DNA of 52,621 nucleotides from Paenibacillus sp. 1001270B_150601_E10 (GTDB lineage Bacteria > Bacillota > Bacilli > Paenibacillales > Paenibacillaceae). Location: contig NZ_JADMOL010000003.1 of the NCBI RefSeq assembly GCF_015558675.1, positions 40,579 to 93,199 of the forward strand. Reading direction: 5' to 3'. Both the position numbers and the translations under genes were made by a program. This document shows, one piece after another, positions 44,375 through 52,621 of the stretch (position 1 is the stretch's first letter; each line of letters starts with the position of its first letter). The notes beneath the pieces are model-generated. The model was given only the letters and a program-made list of their open reading frames with translations. It was not told where the DNA came from and did no database searches.

Positions 44375-45760
44375 CTATTTATTCGATGCATTAAGACTTG
44401 CTAATTGAGTGTTCAACCAATTTGATTGCCCTTGTAACTGTCCCATTGCAAGTTCCATGGCTGTAAATTGCTTCTTAAGTAGCTTCTCTTTATTTTGAAG
44501 GCGAACTTCCATATTCTCCATCGCAGTTGTTACAAAAGAAATCTCCGAATCGTATCCTTTAATACGAGAATTAAGAATACCGTTAGCAGAGCTTGTCCAA
44601 ATTTGAACTTTGTCAGAAATCGTTTGTGCTATCCCTTTATTTCCACCTTTGCTCCCATCATAATTAAACAGAGCTGTCAATTTATCAGGATACTGTTCTA
44701 ATTTCTCTTTGAATACTTTTTCATCTAGAACAAGTTGACCATCCATTTCAGAACCTTTTTTTCCTTTGTCCATCTCAATACCAAATTCTGCAAGCAACGA
44801 CGTATTACCATCTGGCCCGACAAGCCCAGTTACCCAATCTGTGAGTTCCATATCTAATGAACGCAAAGTAGAATCACCCTGGAGAGGTTTTTCCTTCCCT
44901 GTATTGTCACGTATCATCTTACGAACTTCATTAAAGGCATCAATGAATTTTTTTACTTGTTCTACAACTTTATCTGCATCTTTTGCAACCGTAACCATTG
45001 AGGAAGATCCTTCTTTAAGTGCTGTAATGGTCACGCCTTCGATAACACCCTTTATTTCGTTTGAAGCACTTTCTATATCGAGTCCATTAACGGAAATCTT
45101 GGCATTCTCTGCAGCCTGCACCTGATGGGAAGGATCAGATAGATCATTCCACAAACCAGCCGCTTTAAAGCCGCTAAGCTTAGGACCATTAGTAGAATTA
45201 ATTGCATGATCTGTTCCTGTTCGAGTAGACGTAAGAACCAATGTCTTCTCACCCGTTTTTGTTTCCACTACAGAAGCTGACACATTTTTAGAATTCTTAT
45301 TTATATCATTTTTTAGATTTTCAAGAATTTCAAAGTTAGAACTGCCCTTCAACTCAATCTCTTGACCATCTACGGTTACCTTTGATCCAACTGCAAGCTG
45401 TTGACCTTTTCCATCATTCGTAAAACCAAAAGATTTTACAACATGGCTCTTTGCTAAATTGTTAATTACAACATTGTAATTCCCTGTAGAAGCCGTAGAT
45501 GTGCCCGATACCTTTGCAGCGGTTTCATCAGAACTTTTAACAGAAGATAAGTTGAAATTGCTACCTAATGTTAAATCTGAAGCTACTGTTTTTAAAGTAT
45601 TCATCTTCGTATTTAACGTTCGAAAGAAGGTCTGTGAGTCTCCAAGATCTTTTTTCTTCGTTTCAAGATTTTTATATGGAATCCTCTCAAGCTGCATTAG
45701 CTGGCTAATCATCGAATCCGTATTGATGCCCGATACAAGACCAGATACACTAAATCCCAT
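44375..45760 (-). CDS. fliD: Flagellar filament cap protein FliD
   Basis: 461 residues, the cap that folds flagellin at the filament tip. The N-terminus GFSVSGLVSGINTDSMISQLMQLERIPYKNLE is diagnostic, and the C-terminal coiled coil (MENMEVRLQNKEKLLKKQFTAMELAMGQLQGQ) is typical. The start at 45760 follows AAGGGTGG; an in-frame GTG four codons earlier overlaps that site. It is followed by fliS and fliT. Confidence 0.95.
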   Translation of the reverse strand: MGFSVSGLVSGINTDSMISQLMQLERIPYKNLETKKKDLGDSQTFFRTLNTKMNTLKTVASDLTLGSNFNLSSVKSSDETAAKVSGTSTASTGNYNVVINNLAKSHVVKSFGFTNDGKGQQLAVGSKVTVDGQEIELKGSSNFEILENLKNDINKNSKNVSASVVETKTGEKTLVLTSTRTGTDHAINSTNGPKLSGFKAAGLWNDLSDPSHQVQAAENAKISVNGLDIESASNEIKGVIEGVTITALKEGSSSMVTVAKDADKVVEQVKKFIDAFNEVRKMIRDNTGKEKPLQGDSTLRSLDMELTDWVTGLVGPDGNTSLLAEFGIEMDKGKKGSEMDGQLVLDEKVFKEKLEQYPDKLTALFNYDGSKGGNKGIAQTISDKVQIWTSSANGILNSRIKGYDSEISFVTTAMENMEVRLQNKEKLLKKQFTAMELAMGQLQGQSNWLNTQLASLNASNK

Positions 45761-45801
45761 TTGCTGCACCACCCTTTTTTTACAATATGTTTTCTCTGAA
45801 T

Positions 45802-46179
45802 CTACACCTTTTCATCTAAGAACATGCCAACCATTTCCTTAATCTTGACAGACAATTCTAGAAGATATTCAGGAGGCGAGGTAGCGATTACCTCTTTTGA
45901 AGCGCGATCAAGAAGCTCGACGATGATTTGTTCCGCCTCATCATGGTATTTCAAACGAATTTCAGTACCCGAGGTTTTGATCGTTTGATTGAGTTGATTA
46001 AAAGCAAGGTCTAGCTGCTTTCGCTCCATTTCCGTAACTTGGCTCATGTCTATAGAACCTAGGCGTGGCAACATCATACCAATATTACCTGCATTCAGAT
46101 TCTTCGGCAGAATCGCTTTGCTCCGATTTAGATGCACATCAAGCCCATTAGGCTGCAACCGATGAACCTCTCTCACCAT
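45802..46179 (-). CDS. flaG: FlaG-family protein
   Basis: 125 residues, with the FlaG C-terminal domain (about 65-125: EIRLKYHDEAEQIIVELLDRASKEVI, SPPEYLLELSVKIKEMVGMFLDEKV). The N-terminal half is basic and less conserved. FlaG affects filament length in Aeromonas and Campylobacter; its biochemical role is unsettled. AGAGGTG precedes the ATG. It lies between csrA and fliD, as in Bacillus (yvyC). Confidence 0.88.
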   Translation of the reverse strand: MVREVHRLQPNGLDVHLNRSKAILPKNLNAGNIGMMLPRLGSIDMSQVTEMERKQLDLAFNQLNQTIKTSGTEIRLKYHDEAEQIIVELLDRASKEVIATSPPEYLLELSVKIKEMVGMFLDEKV

Positions 46180-46213
46180 TTCACACCTCTATTGAACATA
46201 TATGATGAATAGT

Positions 46214-46447
46214 CTATTTACTTTTAAAATTCTTCAAGAGTTGGTCTAGTTGTATTTTATCTATATGGGCTGCACCTGCAGCATTTTCTTCGGCAATACT
46301 TTGATGAAGCTCTTTCCGCATGATCTGGACATCTTTAGGCGCATTGAACCCAAGTTTTACAAAATCGCCCTCCACACCTAAGACAACCACCTCAACGTCA
46401 TCGCCGATCATAATCTTTTCTCCAACTTTACGTTTAAGTACGAGCAG
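46214..46447 (-). CDS. csrA: Translational regulator CsrA, starting at a CTG codon
   Basis: RNA-binding repressor of hag translation. The conserved N-terminus (M)LVLKRKVGEKIMIGDDVEV is fully encoded, but the codon at the Met position (46447-46445) is CTG. GGAGG lies 8 nt upstream, inside the end of fliW, which overlaps by 14 nt. The first ATG (46411) would delete strand beta-1 with the RNA-contacting residues at positions 2-6, so CTG is the sensible start. 77 residues, usual length. A weak start would keep CsrA below FliW. Confidence 0.88.
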   Translation of the reverse strand: MLVLKRKVGEKIMIGDDVEVVVLGVEGDFVKLGFNAPKDVQIMRKELHQSIAEENAAGAAHIDKIQLDQLLKNFKSK

Positions 46448-46883
46448 GGTGATCGCCTCCCTTATTCAGCAGATAGCGAAGGGGTACCTGTTGATCATGG
46501 ATCACGTACTGGCAGCCTTTCTGAGCAGCAGGGTGAAGAAGAACTGGCGCTCGTAAGTTGACGCTGATTTCCCCCTCATGCATGTTGACGACCAACATCG
46601 TGATGGCATCCTCTGGGTGAATTAATTCAAGAAGTTCAGCAGTAGCTGCATCAATCTCGAAAGCATACCCCTCCACCTGATTTGCAGGAAGGAGAATGAA
46701 GCTTATTTCTTCCTCGATGCTATGAAGGATATAGAACGGCGTGTCCTCATATGGCAGCAAGGCAAAATCTCGCATCGCTTGAAAGCCAACCATCCCCTTT
46801 ACGAAATGATATAGCTGATGCGATTCCGGTCTCAGCTCCCCATAAATGGAACTCTGAATCATGAGATGATCCTCATTCGTCAT
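46434..46883 (-). CDS. fliW: Flagellar assembly factor FliW
   Basis: 149 residues. FliW binds CsrA allosterically and is itself sequestered by unexported flagellin, closing the Hag-FliW-CsrA homeostatic loop. Motifs: GELRPESHQLYHFVKGMVGF, FYILHSIEEEISFILLPA and VNLRAPVLLHPAAQKGCQYVI. The ATG at 46883 lies 6 nt after GGAG, two bases past the yviE stop. Its last codons contain the csrA Shine-Dalgarno. Confidence 0.94.
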   Translation of the reverse strand: MTNEDHLMIQSSIYGELRPESHQLYHFVKGMVGFQAMRDFALLPYEDTPFYILHSIEEEISFILLPANQVEGYAFEIDAATAELLELIHPEDAITMLVVNMHEGEISVNLRAPVLLHPAAQKGCQYVIHDQQVPLRYLLNKGGDHPART

Positions 46884-46885
46884 GT

Positions 46886-47299
46886 TCAACTCCGCACAAC
46901 ACCTTTCGTCTTAACTTCAATCTCGGGTGGGTAAATTCTTACATCGATTGATACACCAAACCTTGGCAAGGCTTCTAGCTGGACTTCCTTAGCGCCATTT
47001 CTCAAATAGCGCTCAAAAGCAAGCTGTCCTGGGGTCGCACTTCCTTTGGCAATATTACCAACACGATCCCCTTCTTGTGCTCGCTGTTGAATGCTCTCCC
47101 ATCCTTTGCGGACTGCTTCTTGACTTAAGCTTTGCGTAAGAACTGAGGAAGGGAGAACACCTATTTCCTCCCAGACAGCCTCCCAATCCGCATCCATCTC
47201 AGCTGTGCGAGTGTGAATCTCAAGTTCTGCCGGCTCGTACTGAAAAGTTGGTGATTGTCTAATCTGTTGAAGGATACTTCCAATCTGCAAGGAGATCAC
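46886..47299 (-). CDS. yviE: YviE-like DUF6470 protein
   Basis: 137 residues, between flgL and fliW as in Bacillus. No signal peptide or membrane segment. The N-terminal SLQIGSILQQIRQSP and the C-terminal VSIDVRIYPPEIEVKTKG strands match the family pattern. Function unknown; co-expression suggests a late flagellar role. The start may be GTG 47299 or the TTG three codons later, which has the better spaced AGGGTG. Confidence 0.8.
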   Translation of the reverse strand: MISLQIGSILQQIRQSPTFQYEPAELEIHTRTAEMDADWEAVWEEIGVLPSSVLTQSLSQEAVRKGWESIQQRAQEGDRVGNIAKGSATPGQLAFERYLRNGAKEVQLEALPRFGVSIDVRIYPPEIEVKTKGVVRS

Positions 47300-47365
47300 C
47301 CTATTCCACTTGGAAATATAGTAATATTGGTTCTTGAATGCTTAACTAACGTTAATAAATCCGAA

Positions 47366-48256
47366 TTAGCGGATAAAGTCAATTAACGATACCTGCATAA
47401 TTCTTGCGCCAGTAGACAGTGCTGCCTGCAATACATTTTCTTGCTGTTTCAATTGAATAATAGCATCTGCCATATCTACGTCCGCGACTTCTGCACGCTG
47501 CTCATTAATACTAACTTTATCATCAGCAAGGCGATTCTCCATCAGCTCAAAACGATTCATTCGAGCACCAATCTCTGCCCATTGAGTAGAAATACGATCA
47601 GATGAATCATCGATCCCTTTCATACCTGCTGCAATCTTGTCTGTATTATTAGTCTTAAGACCATCAATGATATCGTCCATGACCTTAAACACGTTATCAT
47701 TGGAGCCTGCTGCTCCAAAGACTAATTCACCCGTGATACTAACTGGCACAGCTACAGCTGGACTAACATTAAGCGTATATACGCCTGAATCTGTTGTATC
47801 ATTCGCAGCATTTGCCGCTGTATACGGAGGCTGGTCTGTCTTCTGTCCGTTGAACAAATAACGGCCATTGTAGGAGCTATTGCCGATCATCACAATTTGC
47901 TCCTTCAGCTGCTCCATCTCAGCAGCGATTGCCTTTCGTGCATCATCGGGGGTTGTTCCTGTTGATGCTTGCTGAGCAAGTGTTCTTGCCCGCTTCAGCA
48001 CATCATTCGCCTGCTGCATCAAGGAATCCATTGTACGGAGCATCCCGGTGCCCATGGAGGCATTTTGCACATATTCCTCGTTGCGGCTAAGTTCTGTATC
48101 GTATCTCATCTGATATCCGATTCCAACAGGGTTATCCCCTGGACGATGAATCTTTTGTCCAGAAGCCAGTTTATTTTGTCCATCTGTTAGATTGGCATTC
48201 AAATATCTCATATTCTTAAGCAGCTGCGTATTCTGCATCATTCCTGTTACACGCAT
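47366..48256 (-). CDS. flgL: Hook-filament junction protein FlgL (HAP3)
   Basis: 296 residues, joining the hook-associated FlgK ring to the filament. N-terminal RVTGMMQNTQLLKNMRYLNANL and KLASGQKIHRPGDNPVGIGYQM, C-terminal VDMADAIIQLKQQENVLQAAL: the D0/D1 helices of the flagellin family. NSSYNGRYLFNGQKTDQPPY in the middle is typical of FlgL. Start ATG 48256 with GGTGAG upstream. 24 nt separate it from flgK. Confidence 0.95.
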   Translation of the reverse strand: MRVTGMMQNTQLLKNMRYLNANLTDGQNKLASGQKIHRPGDNPVGIGYQMRYDTELSRNEEYVQNASMGTGMLRTMDSLMQQANDVLKRARTLAQQASTGTTPDDARKAIAAEMEQLKEQIVMIGNSSYNGRYLFNGQKTDQPPYTAANAANDTTDSGVYTLNVSPAVAVPVSITGELVFGAAGSNDNVFKVMDDIIDGLKTNNTDKIAAGMKGIDDSSDRISTQWAEIGARMNRFELMENRLADDKVSINEQRAEVADVDMADAIIQLKQQENVLQAALSTGARIMQVSLIDFIR

Positions 48257-48280
48257 GACGGCTCACCTTCTCCCATAGCG

Positions 48281-49825
48281 TTATCTGCCAACAAGGCCCA
48301 TTTGGTTGATGACACGATCTAGCATCTCATCCACAGTTGTCATATTCCGAGCAGCTGCGTTATAAGCATGCTGGAACCGGATCATATCCGCCATTTCTTC
48401 ATCTAGCGAGACACCACTGACGGATTGTCTTCTCATCATCACGTTATCAACCATATCCGTCTGAATCATGACATTTCGATTGGCATTGGCAGATGTTGTT
48501 CCAAGTTCTCCAACAAGCGCTCGATAATAATCATCAATCTTACCTGAAGACAATGAGGTGAGATTAGATGGGAAGGAGAACGAAGCATCTCTTAATGTTG
48601 CAAGGGCATGCGCGATCACGCTGTTCCCTTTTACAGTTGTGTTTGCACCGTTCACGACTTCATATCGGCCTGATGCAGCAATCATATTCGTATCAGCTAC
48701 GATATCAGGATTTACTTGAATGTTGTCGATTGTAAAGTTGGTTGTTCCATCCGTCGTCGTAAAGAATGGAATGCCTGTTTGAGATGGATCTGACAAGGTA
48801 TAGCCCAACTGATGCAGTCCGTTCAATCCGTTCACTGTAACTGTAGTAGGGTTAGCCAAGGTTGTCCCTGCTGGAATTGTCCCCTGACCATTTGGCAATA
48901 CCAAGTCTTGAGAAGCGACATAGCCCGCTGGAAGCTCTACATCAACAGCTCCGTTAATCATCGTATCCAGCATGGCATTCATCTGATCGCGCATCTTCGT
49001 TACTTCATCTAGGGATAAAGCATAACCGTGAAGTTGACCTGCTGTTGCTGCATCGACAGAGGCAGCTGTAATTGGAGTAACGCCAGCGTCATCCAGTACC
49101 GTTGCACCTGCTGCATTGATCGTGATCTCACCATTAAATCCTTCCACAACCTGAACATCAATAATGGTTGATAATTGATCGATTAACAGATCGCGCTGAT
49201 CACGAAAATCATTTGCGTTGTCCCCTGTTCCTTCTACTTTCTTAATCATATCCGTTAGATTCGCGATATTGTTCAGGATGTCATTCGCTTCGCTAACCTT
49301 CACGTTAATATTGTTATTAATATCATCTTCAAGCTTTGTCAGCGATTGACCGACATGCTTCATCATATCTGCCATGTTCGTTGCTGCCCCAATGACCTCC
49401 ACCCGTGCACTTAGGAGAGAAGGATCTCGGTTCAGAACCTCCCAAGAATCCCAAAACTTATCCATTACACTCGCAAGTCCGTTTTCTGATGGCTCATTCA
49501 AAAAGCTTTCAATAGAGCGAATGGAATTATCGAGGATACTCCATGAGCCTAGGCTTTGATTTTCCCGGCGGAACTGCATATCAAGGAAAGAATCCCTGAT
49601 TCGAGTAATACTGTCATATTGAACCCCTGTCCCAAGCTGCCCTGGCGCCGTAGAAGTATACATGCCGGGCATCTCTAGTGGATTCGTAGCAGATGCGCGC
49701 ACACGCTGTCTGGTATATCCTTCAGTAGAAGCATTAGCAATATTATGGCCAAGCGTCTGCATCATTGTATTTTGAACAAACAACGCTCGTCTGCTTGTTT
49801 CTAGTCCATGAAAGGTAGACCTCAT
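48281..49825 (-). CDS. flgK: Hook-filament junction protein FlgK (HAP1)
   Basis: 514 residues. The N-terminus STFHGLETSRRALFVQNTMMQTLGHNIANASTEGYTRQRV and C-terminus VSGVSLDEEMADMIRFQHAYNAAARNM are diagnostic. The start at 49825 follows AAGGATGGG; a longer in-frame extension of 46 residues upstream has no flagellar character and would run toward flgN. It lies in the order flgM-flgN-flgK-flgL of Bacillus. Confidence 0.95.
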   Translation of the reverse strand: MRSTFHGLETSRRALFVQNTMMQTLGHNIANASTEGYTRQRVRASATNPLEMPGMYTSTAPGQLGTGVQYDSITRIRDSFLDMQFRRENQSLGSWSILDNSIRSIESFLNEPSENGLASVMDKFWDSWEVLNRDPSLLSARVEVIGAATNMADMMKHVGQSLTKLEDDINNNINVKVSEANDILNNIANLTDMIKKVEGTGDNANDFRDQRDLLIDQLSTIIDVQVVEGFNGEITINAAGATVLDDAGVTPITAASVDAATAGQLHGYALSLDEVTKMRDQMNAMLDTMINGAVDVELPAGYVASQDLVLPNGQGTIPAGTTLANPTTVTVNGLNGLHQLGYTLSDPSQTGIPFFTTTDGTTNFTIDNIQVNPDIVADTNMIAASGRYEVVNGANTTVKGNSVIAHALATLRDASFSFPSNLTSLSSGKIDDYYRALVGELGTTSANANRNVMIQTDMVDNVMMRRQSVSGVSLDEEMADMIRFQHAYNAAARNMTTVDEMLDRVINQMGLVGR

Positions 49826-49913
49826 CTTGTCCCATCCTTTTCTACTTGCATGTCTGTAATCTTGTTCTTTAGTTGATTTGGTAATTATGAATATATTAGA
49901 ATGCTGTATTTTC

Positions 49914-50414
49914 CTATCCTCGTGTATCAAGCTTGCCTGCAGGATAGTAAGCGTTTCTCGCATGGTCTGGACGCTTATAGAAGGCGTTATCCTCTGGGTG
50001 CTCCACCATCAGATCCAGCTGATAATTCGCAAATTGGAGCGATTGCTCCAGCAGCTGCTGATTATGATCATTCAATTGCTTCATTTGATGAAGCAGATCG
50101 TTAAGGCTTTGCTGCGCTTCTTTCAGAGCAAGCTTCTCTTCTGCATTAAATACGAGCTTAAGCAGTTCACTAATCGTCAGCTTTAATTGCGACTTAATTC
50201 CTTTGCTTCGTATGAACGCTTGTGATTGCTCAGAAAGAACATCCTCCGCTTCTTGAATTTTGCGCATAATTCCTTTTTCAGCAATCATAATTTTCATGAG
50301 CTCATTGATTTCATTTCGGATAATAATTTGAGTTTTCCTATGTCCTTGTTCCATCATCTGCTCATAGCATTGCTCCAACTGCTTCAGCGTAGCAATGATT
50401 GGCTGCACACTCAT
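49914..50414 (-). CDS. flgN: FlgN-family export chaperone
   Basis: 166 residues, mostly helical and coiled-coil, chaperone for FlgK and FlgL. The N-terminus SVQPIIATLKQLEQCYEQM and the central LLKLVFNAEEKLALKEAQQSLNDLL fit FlgN. The start at 50414 follows AAGGTGATC. A Tyr/Asn/Asp-rich tail at the C-terminus is variable in the family. It is directly upstream of flgK. Confidence 0.88.
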   Translation of the reverse strand: MSVQPIIATLKQLEQCYEQMMEQGHRKTQIIIRNEINELMKIMIAEKGIMRKIQEAEDVLSEQSQAFIRSKGIKSQLKLTISELLKLVFNAEEKLALKEAQQSLNDLLHQMKQLNDHNQQLLEQSLQFANYQLDLMVEHPEDNAFYKRPDHARNAYYPAGKLDTRG

Positions 50415-50478
50415 TCTGATCACCTTCTTATGGGCATCCCTGCCGCTCATTCGTTATCTCAAAGCTGGCCTTCATCAC

Positions 50479-50748
50479 TTACTGCTTCGGTCGGAAATAA
50501 GGCAGCAGTTTCTCAGCGATCTTATCGGCATCCACTCTATATGTGCCTGTGGATACCGCATGCTTCAGCTCCTGAATTCGTTCCGCTCTTGCCGGATCTT
50601 GCGCCTTCTGGGCATTCAGCATTTCCTTAGCCTCTTGAGAAATGCTCACTTCATCCTTCTTCACTGGTGCTTTCCCCGCTCTATGCATAGCTTGCTGCGT
50701 TTGATATTGCGAAACCGCATTAATTCGCTGTGTATCATTAATTTTCAT
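50479..50748 (-). CDS. flgM: Anti-sigma-28 factor FlgM
   Basis: 89 residues, mostly disordered N-terminus (MKINDTQRINAVSQYQTQQ) and helical C-terminus (VSTGTYRVDADKIAEKLLPYF). FlgM holds SigD inactive until it is exported through the finished hook. ACGAGGTGATTC precedes the ATG. It has its own SigD promoter (50838-50865), giving the usual negative feedback. Confidence 0.93.
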   Translation of the reverse strand: MKINDTQRINAVSQYQTQQAMHRAGKAPVKKDEVSISQEAKEMLNAQKAQDPARAERIQELKHAVSTGTYRVDADKIAEKLLPYFRPKQ

Positions 50749-50810
50749 CGTGAATCACCTCGTTCCACAGTTAGAAGATCTCTCTCTTCTACTGTCCCTC
50801 TTTCTTGCAT

Positions 50811-50844
50811 AAAAAAAACCGATAACCTTTACTAAGATTATCGG
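50811..50844 (-). terminator. Intrinsic terminator between yvyF and flgM, overlapping the flgM promoter
   Basis: On minus, CCGATAATCTT (50844-50834), loop AGTA, AAGGTTATCGG (50829-50819), then eight T. 11-bp stem with one U-G. Its 5' arm is the -10 element of the SigD promoter. Confidence 0.93.
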
Positions 50845-50865
50845 ACAAGCCTACGTGATTATTTA
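50838..50865 (-). promoter_or_regulatory. SigD promoter of flgM
   Basis: On minus, TAAA (50865-50862), 16 nt, TCCGATAA (50845-50838). Predicted transcription start near 50831, inside the loop of the terminator hairpin, so the SigD transcript lacks the 5' arm and cannot form it. Confidence 0.8.
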
Positions 50866-51033
50866 GTTTTCCCTTTGAAAAAGAGAGAATGTTTCACAAT
50901 TATTTCCATGCGTGATATAAAAAGACGATTTGCATTAGATCCACAATCACTGCTTCCTCAGGAAAACAACAATTTCATCTAACTGAACTACATTATTGCA
51001 TCCAATGATCAGACTACTACAATCCTTTAACGA

Positions 51034-51426
51034 CTATTCTGTAATTCGATATGTTGTCGTGCTTTGGGTCGTCGGCTCAGCCTGGCGAACAACCTTCTCG
51101 CTATTCTTTAGATCGCTCTGCAAACGTCGACGGCAGCTGTCACATAGATGCCCTTCACGGATATGTGTATCGCAGGCCTCACACTTATAGCTGATATTCT
51201 CGAAATTCGCGATTGAAATGCGGCCTTCCCGAATAAACGTGGTGATTTGGCGAACGCTGACATCTGTCGCCTCACTCAACTCCTGCATCGTCACCTGACG
51301 ATTATGGCGCAAATAATCGGTACATCTCATATATTCCTGTTCAATCTCTTTGATACAGGTCGGGCAAATATCTCGAAATGCCTTAGCAAATAACCTTCCG
51401 CAGCGAAAGCAGTTGGCTAAATCCAT
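51034..51426 (-). CDS. yvyF: YvyF-like flagellar operon protein
   Basis: 130 residues. Two zinc-ribbon-like Cys clusters, CFRCGRLF..CPTC (about 6-25) and CEACDTHIREGHLCDSC (about 81-98), flank a helix-turn-helix-like middle (MQELSEATDVSVRQITTFIREGRI). This suits a small regulator or an adaptor. Start at 51426 follows GGAGGTG. It sits between comFC and flgM as in Bacillus. Exact function unknown; in Bacillus it is considered part of the flagellar regulon. Confidence 0.87.
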   Translation of the reverse strand: MDLANCFRCGRLFAKAFRDICPTCIKEIEQEYMRCTDYLRHNRQVTMQELSEATDVSVRQITTFIREGRISIANFENISYKCEACDTHIREGHLCDSCRRRLQSDLKNSEKVVRQAEPTTQSTTTYRITE

Positions 51427-51586
51427 CCAGCACACCTCCATGCTATTGAACTAATAGACTTATCATAGCGTATCATGATTCAGATTACGAGTGCTTTTAT
51501 TTAGAGAAGAGAGGAGTTGGGAATAGATTTGAAGGGGCAGTCTAAGCTATTCCGATCATCGATATGCATCAATCATCTGGTTCATC

Positions 51587-52453
51587 TTAAGCTCGGGCCC
51601 AAGTGTAACTGCTTATCATGCCTGGAATGCGAATCTCATTCAACCCTTCGCGCAAGGCACTTGCGCATGCTCTTATCGTACTTCCTGTCGTATAAACGTC
51701 ATCGACTAACAGGATATGAAGATGAGGCTTAGGCTGCCTTGCTATATAAAATCGAATCCCTTGAAAGGCTTCTTTATTCCATACAAAAGTGCCTTCAAGG
51801 CTGTGCTCACGCCCTGCACGACTTTGTTGGCTTTGCTTGCCCATATCCCTTACTCGATCCAGGCAGCTAAGCAGCGGTCGCCCCCACGCCTTTGCTAGAT
51901 ATCCGGCAAGAAGCTCAGCTTGATTGAAGCCCCGCTCTTCCAAGCGCTCGAGTGACGAAGGCACATACGTGATCAGATCGGGCACTTCGATTATGGATTC
52001 CGGATTCCACCATTCCTTCAGCATCGTCCACCAATCACTTGTCGATCGAGCAGGCTTATTGACTTTCGCCGTTAAGGCAAGCGGCATATACCGTTCGATC
52101 ATCATTCCCGCCATCACCCGAGCAAAGGATTGATCGCCTTTATATTTGCACATCGCTAGCCATTCTTTCATATGATCGTGATATTGAACGACACTGCGGT
52201 TATAAGCAAGGCCATAGCTCTGAAGCGGTTGCCGCTGACAGTCCTCGCAGCGAATATGGCGTCCACAGCTTGAACATCCGACTTCATCGATAAAAGGGAT
52301 ATGCTCCAAGCAGCTTGTACATAAAGGGCGCCGCCAATCCTCAGCTCCAAGGTTCGCAATCTCCCCGTAATAGGGAATGGTCTTCCTGCAAGCAAGGCAC
52401 GTGCTTGTCCGAGGTGCGGCTATTCGTTCATACCAGCTAGACTGCATCTGCAT
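51587..52453 (-). CDS. comFC: ComF family phosphoribosyltransferase-like protein (ComFC)
   Basis: 288 residues. An N-terminal zinc-binding region (CLACRK, CTSC, CSSCGRHIRCEDC) is followed by a type I PRTase fold with the PRPP loop ILLVDDVYTTGSTIRAC near residue 245. ComFC is needed for internalising single-stranded DNA in transformation. AAAGGGG lies 6 nt before ATG 52453, so this start is favoured over an in-frame ATG 11 codons upstream. There is no comFA immediately upstream in the remaining 168 bp. Confidence 0.92.
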   Translation of the reverse strand: MQMQSSWYERIAAPRTSTCLACRKTIPYYGEIANLGAEDWRRPLCTSCLEHIPFIDEVGCSSCGRHIRCEDCQRQPLQSYGLAYNRSVVQYHDHMKEWLAMCKYKGDQSFARVMAGMMIERYMPLALTAKVNKPARSTSDWWTMLKEWWNPESIIEVPDLITYVPSSLERLEERGFNQAELLAGYLAKAWGRPLLSCLDRVRDMGKQSQQSRAGREHSLEGTFVWNKEAFQGIRFYIARQPKPHLHILLVDDVYTTGSTIRACASALREGLNEIRIPGMISSYTWARA

Positions 52454-52621
52454 GTTGAACCCCTTTCCAATTCCTGTATCCGCCATTCCCGATTCTCATT
52501 ATGAACCATCTTCAGCAGGACTACAACCAATTAAATTTGATAGATATTAGACAGTTCTTTACATGTCTATAAAAACGTTCTAGCGACAGGGTACAGCGGC
52601 AATCATTTCCTAAAACAGATA
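52454..52621. other. Right-edge intergenic sequence upstream of comFC
   Basis: 168 bp at the window edge. The three minus frames each meet a stop codon before comFC, and none shows a recognisable ComFA C-terminus. A promoter is presumably here but none stands out. Confidence 0.4.

Noticed and set aside
49826-49963. 46-residue N-terminal extension of FlgK
   Set aside because: Not flagellar in character and without a ribosome site; FlgK needs its N-terminus near STFHGLE.
52487-52621. Partial comFA at the right edge
   Set aside because: All three minus frames meet stops before comFC, and no helicase C-terminal motif is visible.
1-52621. CRISPR array, tRNA or insertion sequence
   Set aside because: No regularly spaced repeats, cloverleaf-like sequences, transposase or terminal inverted repeats were seen on reading the window.

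Overview
The window is chromosomal DNA from a motile, endospore-former-type Firmicute, most likely Paenibacillus or a close relative. Evidence is the Bacillus-like gene order (uvrB, motAB, minJ, ctpB, ftsXE, prfB, secA, hpf, the fliT/fliS/fliD/flaG/csrA/fliW/flgL/flgK/flgN/flgM late flagellar block, yvyF, comFC), strong AGGAGG-type ribosome sites, frequent GTG/TTG starts, SigA and SigD promoters, and a full-length HPF. The genus is an inference. No tRNA, rRNA, insertion sequence, phage gene or CRISPR array was found.

Left part (1-11.5 kb): the 5' part of uvrB (minus, cut by the window edge); a SigD-driven motAB stator operon (plus); an intergenic cluster of DnaA-box-like sites; then a cell-division and envelope block on minus: minJ-like PDZ membrane protein, CtpB protease, an EnvC/PcsB-like coiled-coil M23 hydrolase, and FtsX/FtsE. 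A VanW-family protein follows on plus.

11.9-20.4 kb: a complete arginine operon on minus in the order argC-argJ-argB-argD-argF-argG-argH, with a promoter that has an ARG-box-like sequence between -35 and -10. Its bifunctional-type ArgJ gives a recycling pathway from glutamate to arginine. Next are diaminopimelate dehydrogenase (plus), a VanZ-like protein, a YitT-family protein, prfB with an intact programmed +1 frameshift, secA, and long hpf.

28.5-42.5 kb: a visibly AT-richer island on minus. It holds a DUF2920-like alpha/beta hydrolase, a cold-shock gene (which looks like backbone), and a co-directional 12-gene set between csp and hag. The set contains enzymes for a legionaminic-acid-type nonulosonate (LegB, LegC, NeuD/LegH-like, LegG, LegI, PtmE-like nucleotidyltransferase, CMP-sugar synthetase), two tandem Gfo/Idh/MocA proteins, a family 2 glycosyltransferase, a Maf/DUF115 flagellin glycosyltransferase, and an unrecognised small protein. 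The reading is that flagellin is O-glycosylated in the cytoplasm with a legionaminic acid derivative before export.

42.6-52.5 kb: flagellin and the late flagellar regulon (filament, cap, hook-filament junction, chaperones, FlgM), then yvyF and comFC. Regulation is readable here: SigD promoters upstream of motA, hag and flgM all have a 16-nt spacer; the hag leader has two CsrA-type hairpins, one on the Shine-Dalgarno; csrA starts with a CTG codon inside the end of fliW; and the flgM promoter is nested in an intrinsic terminator, so that SigD transcripts escape it while read-through from yvyF would not.
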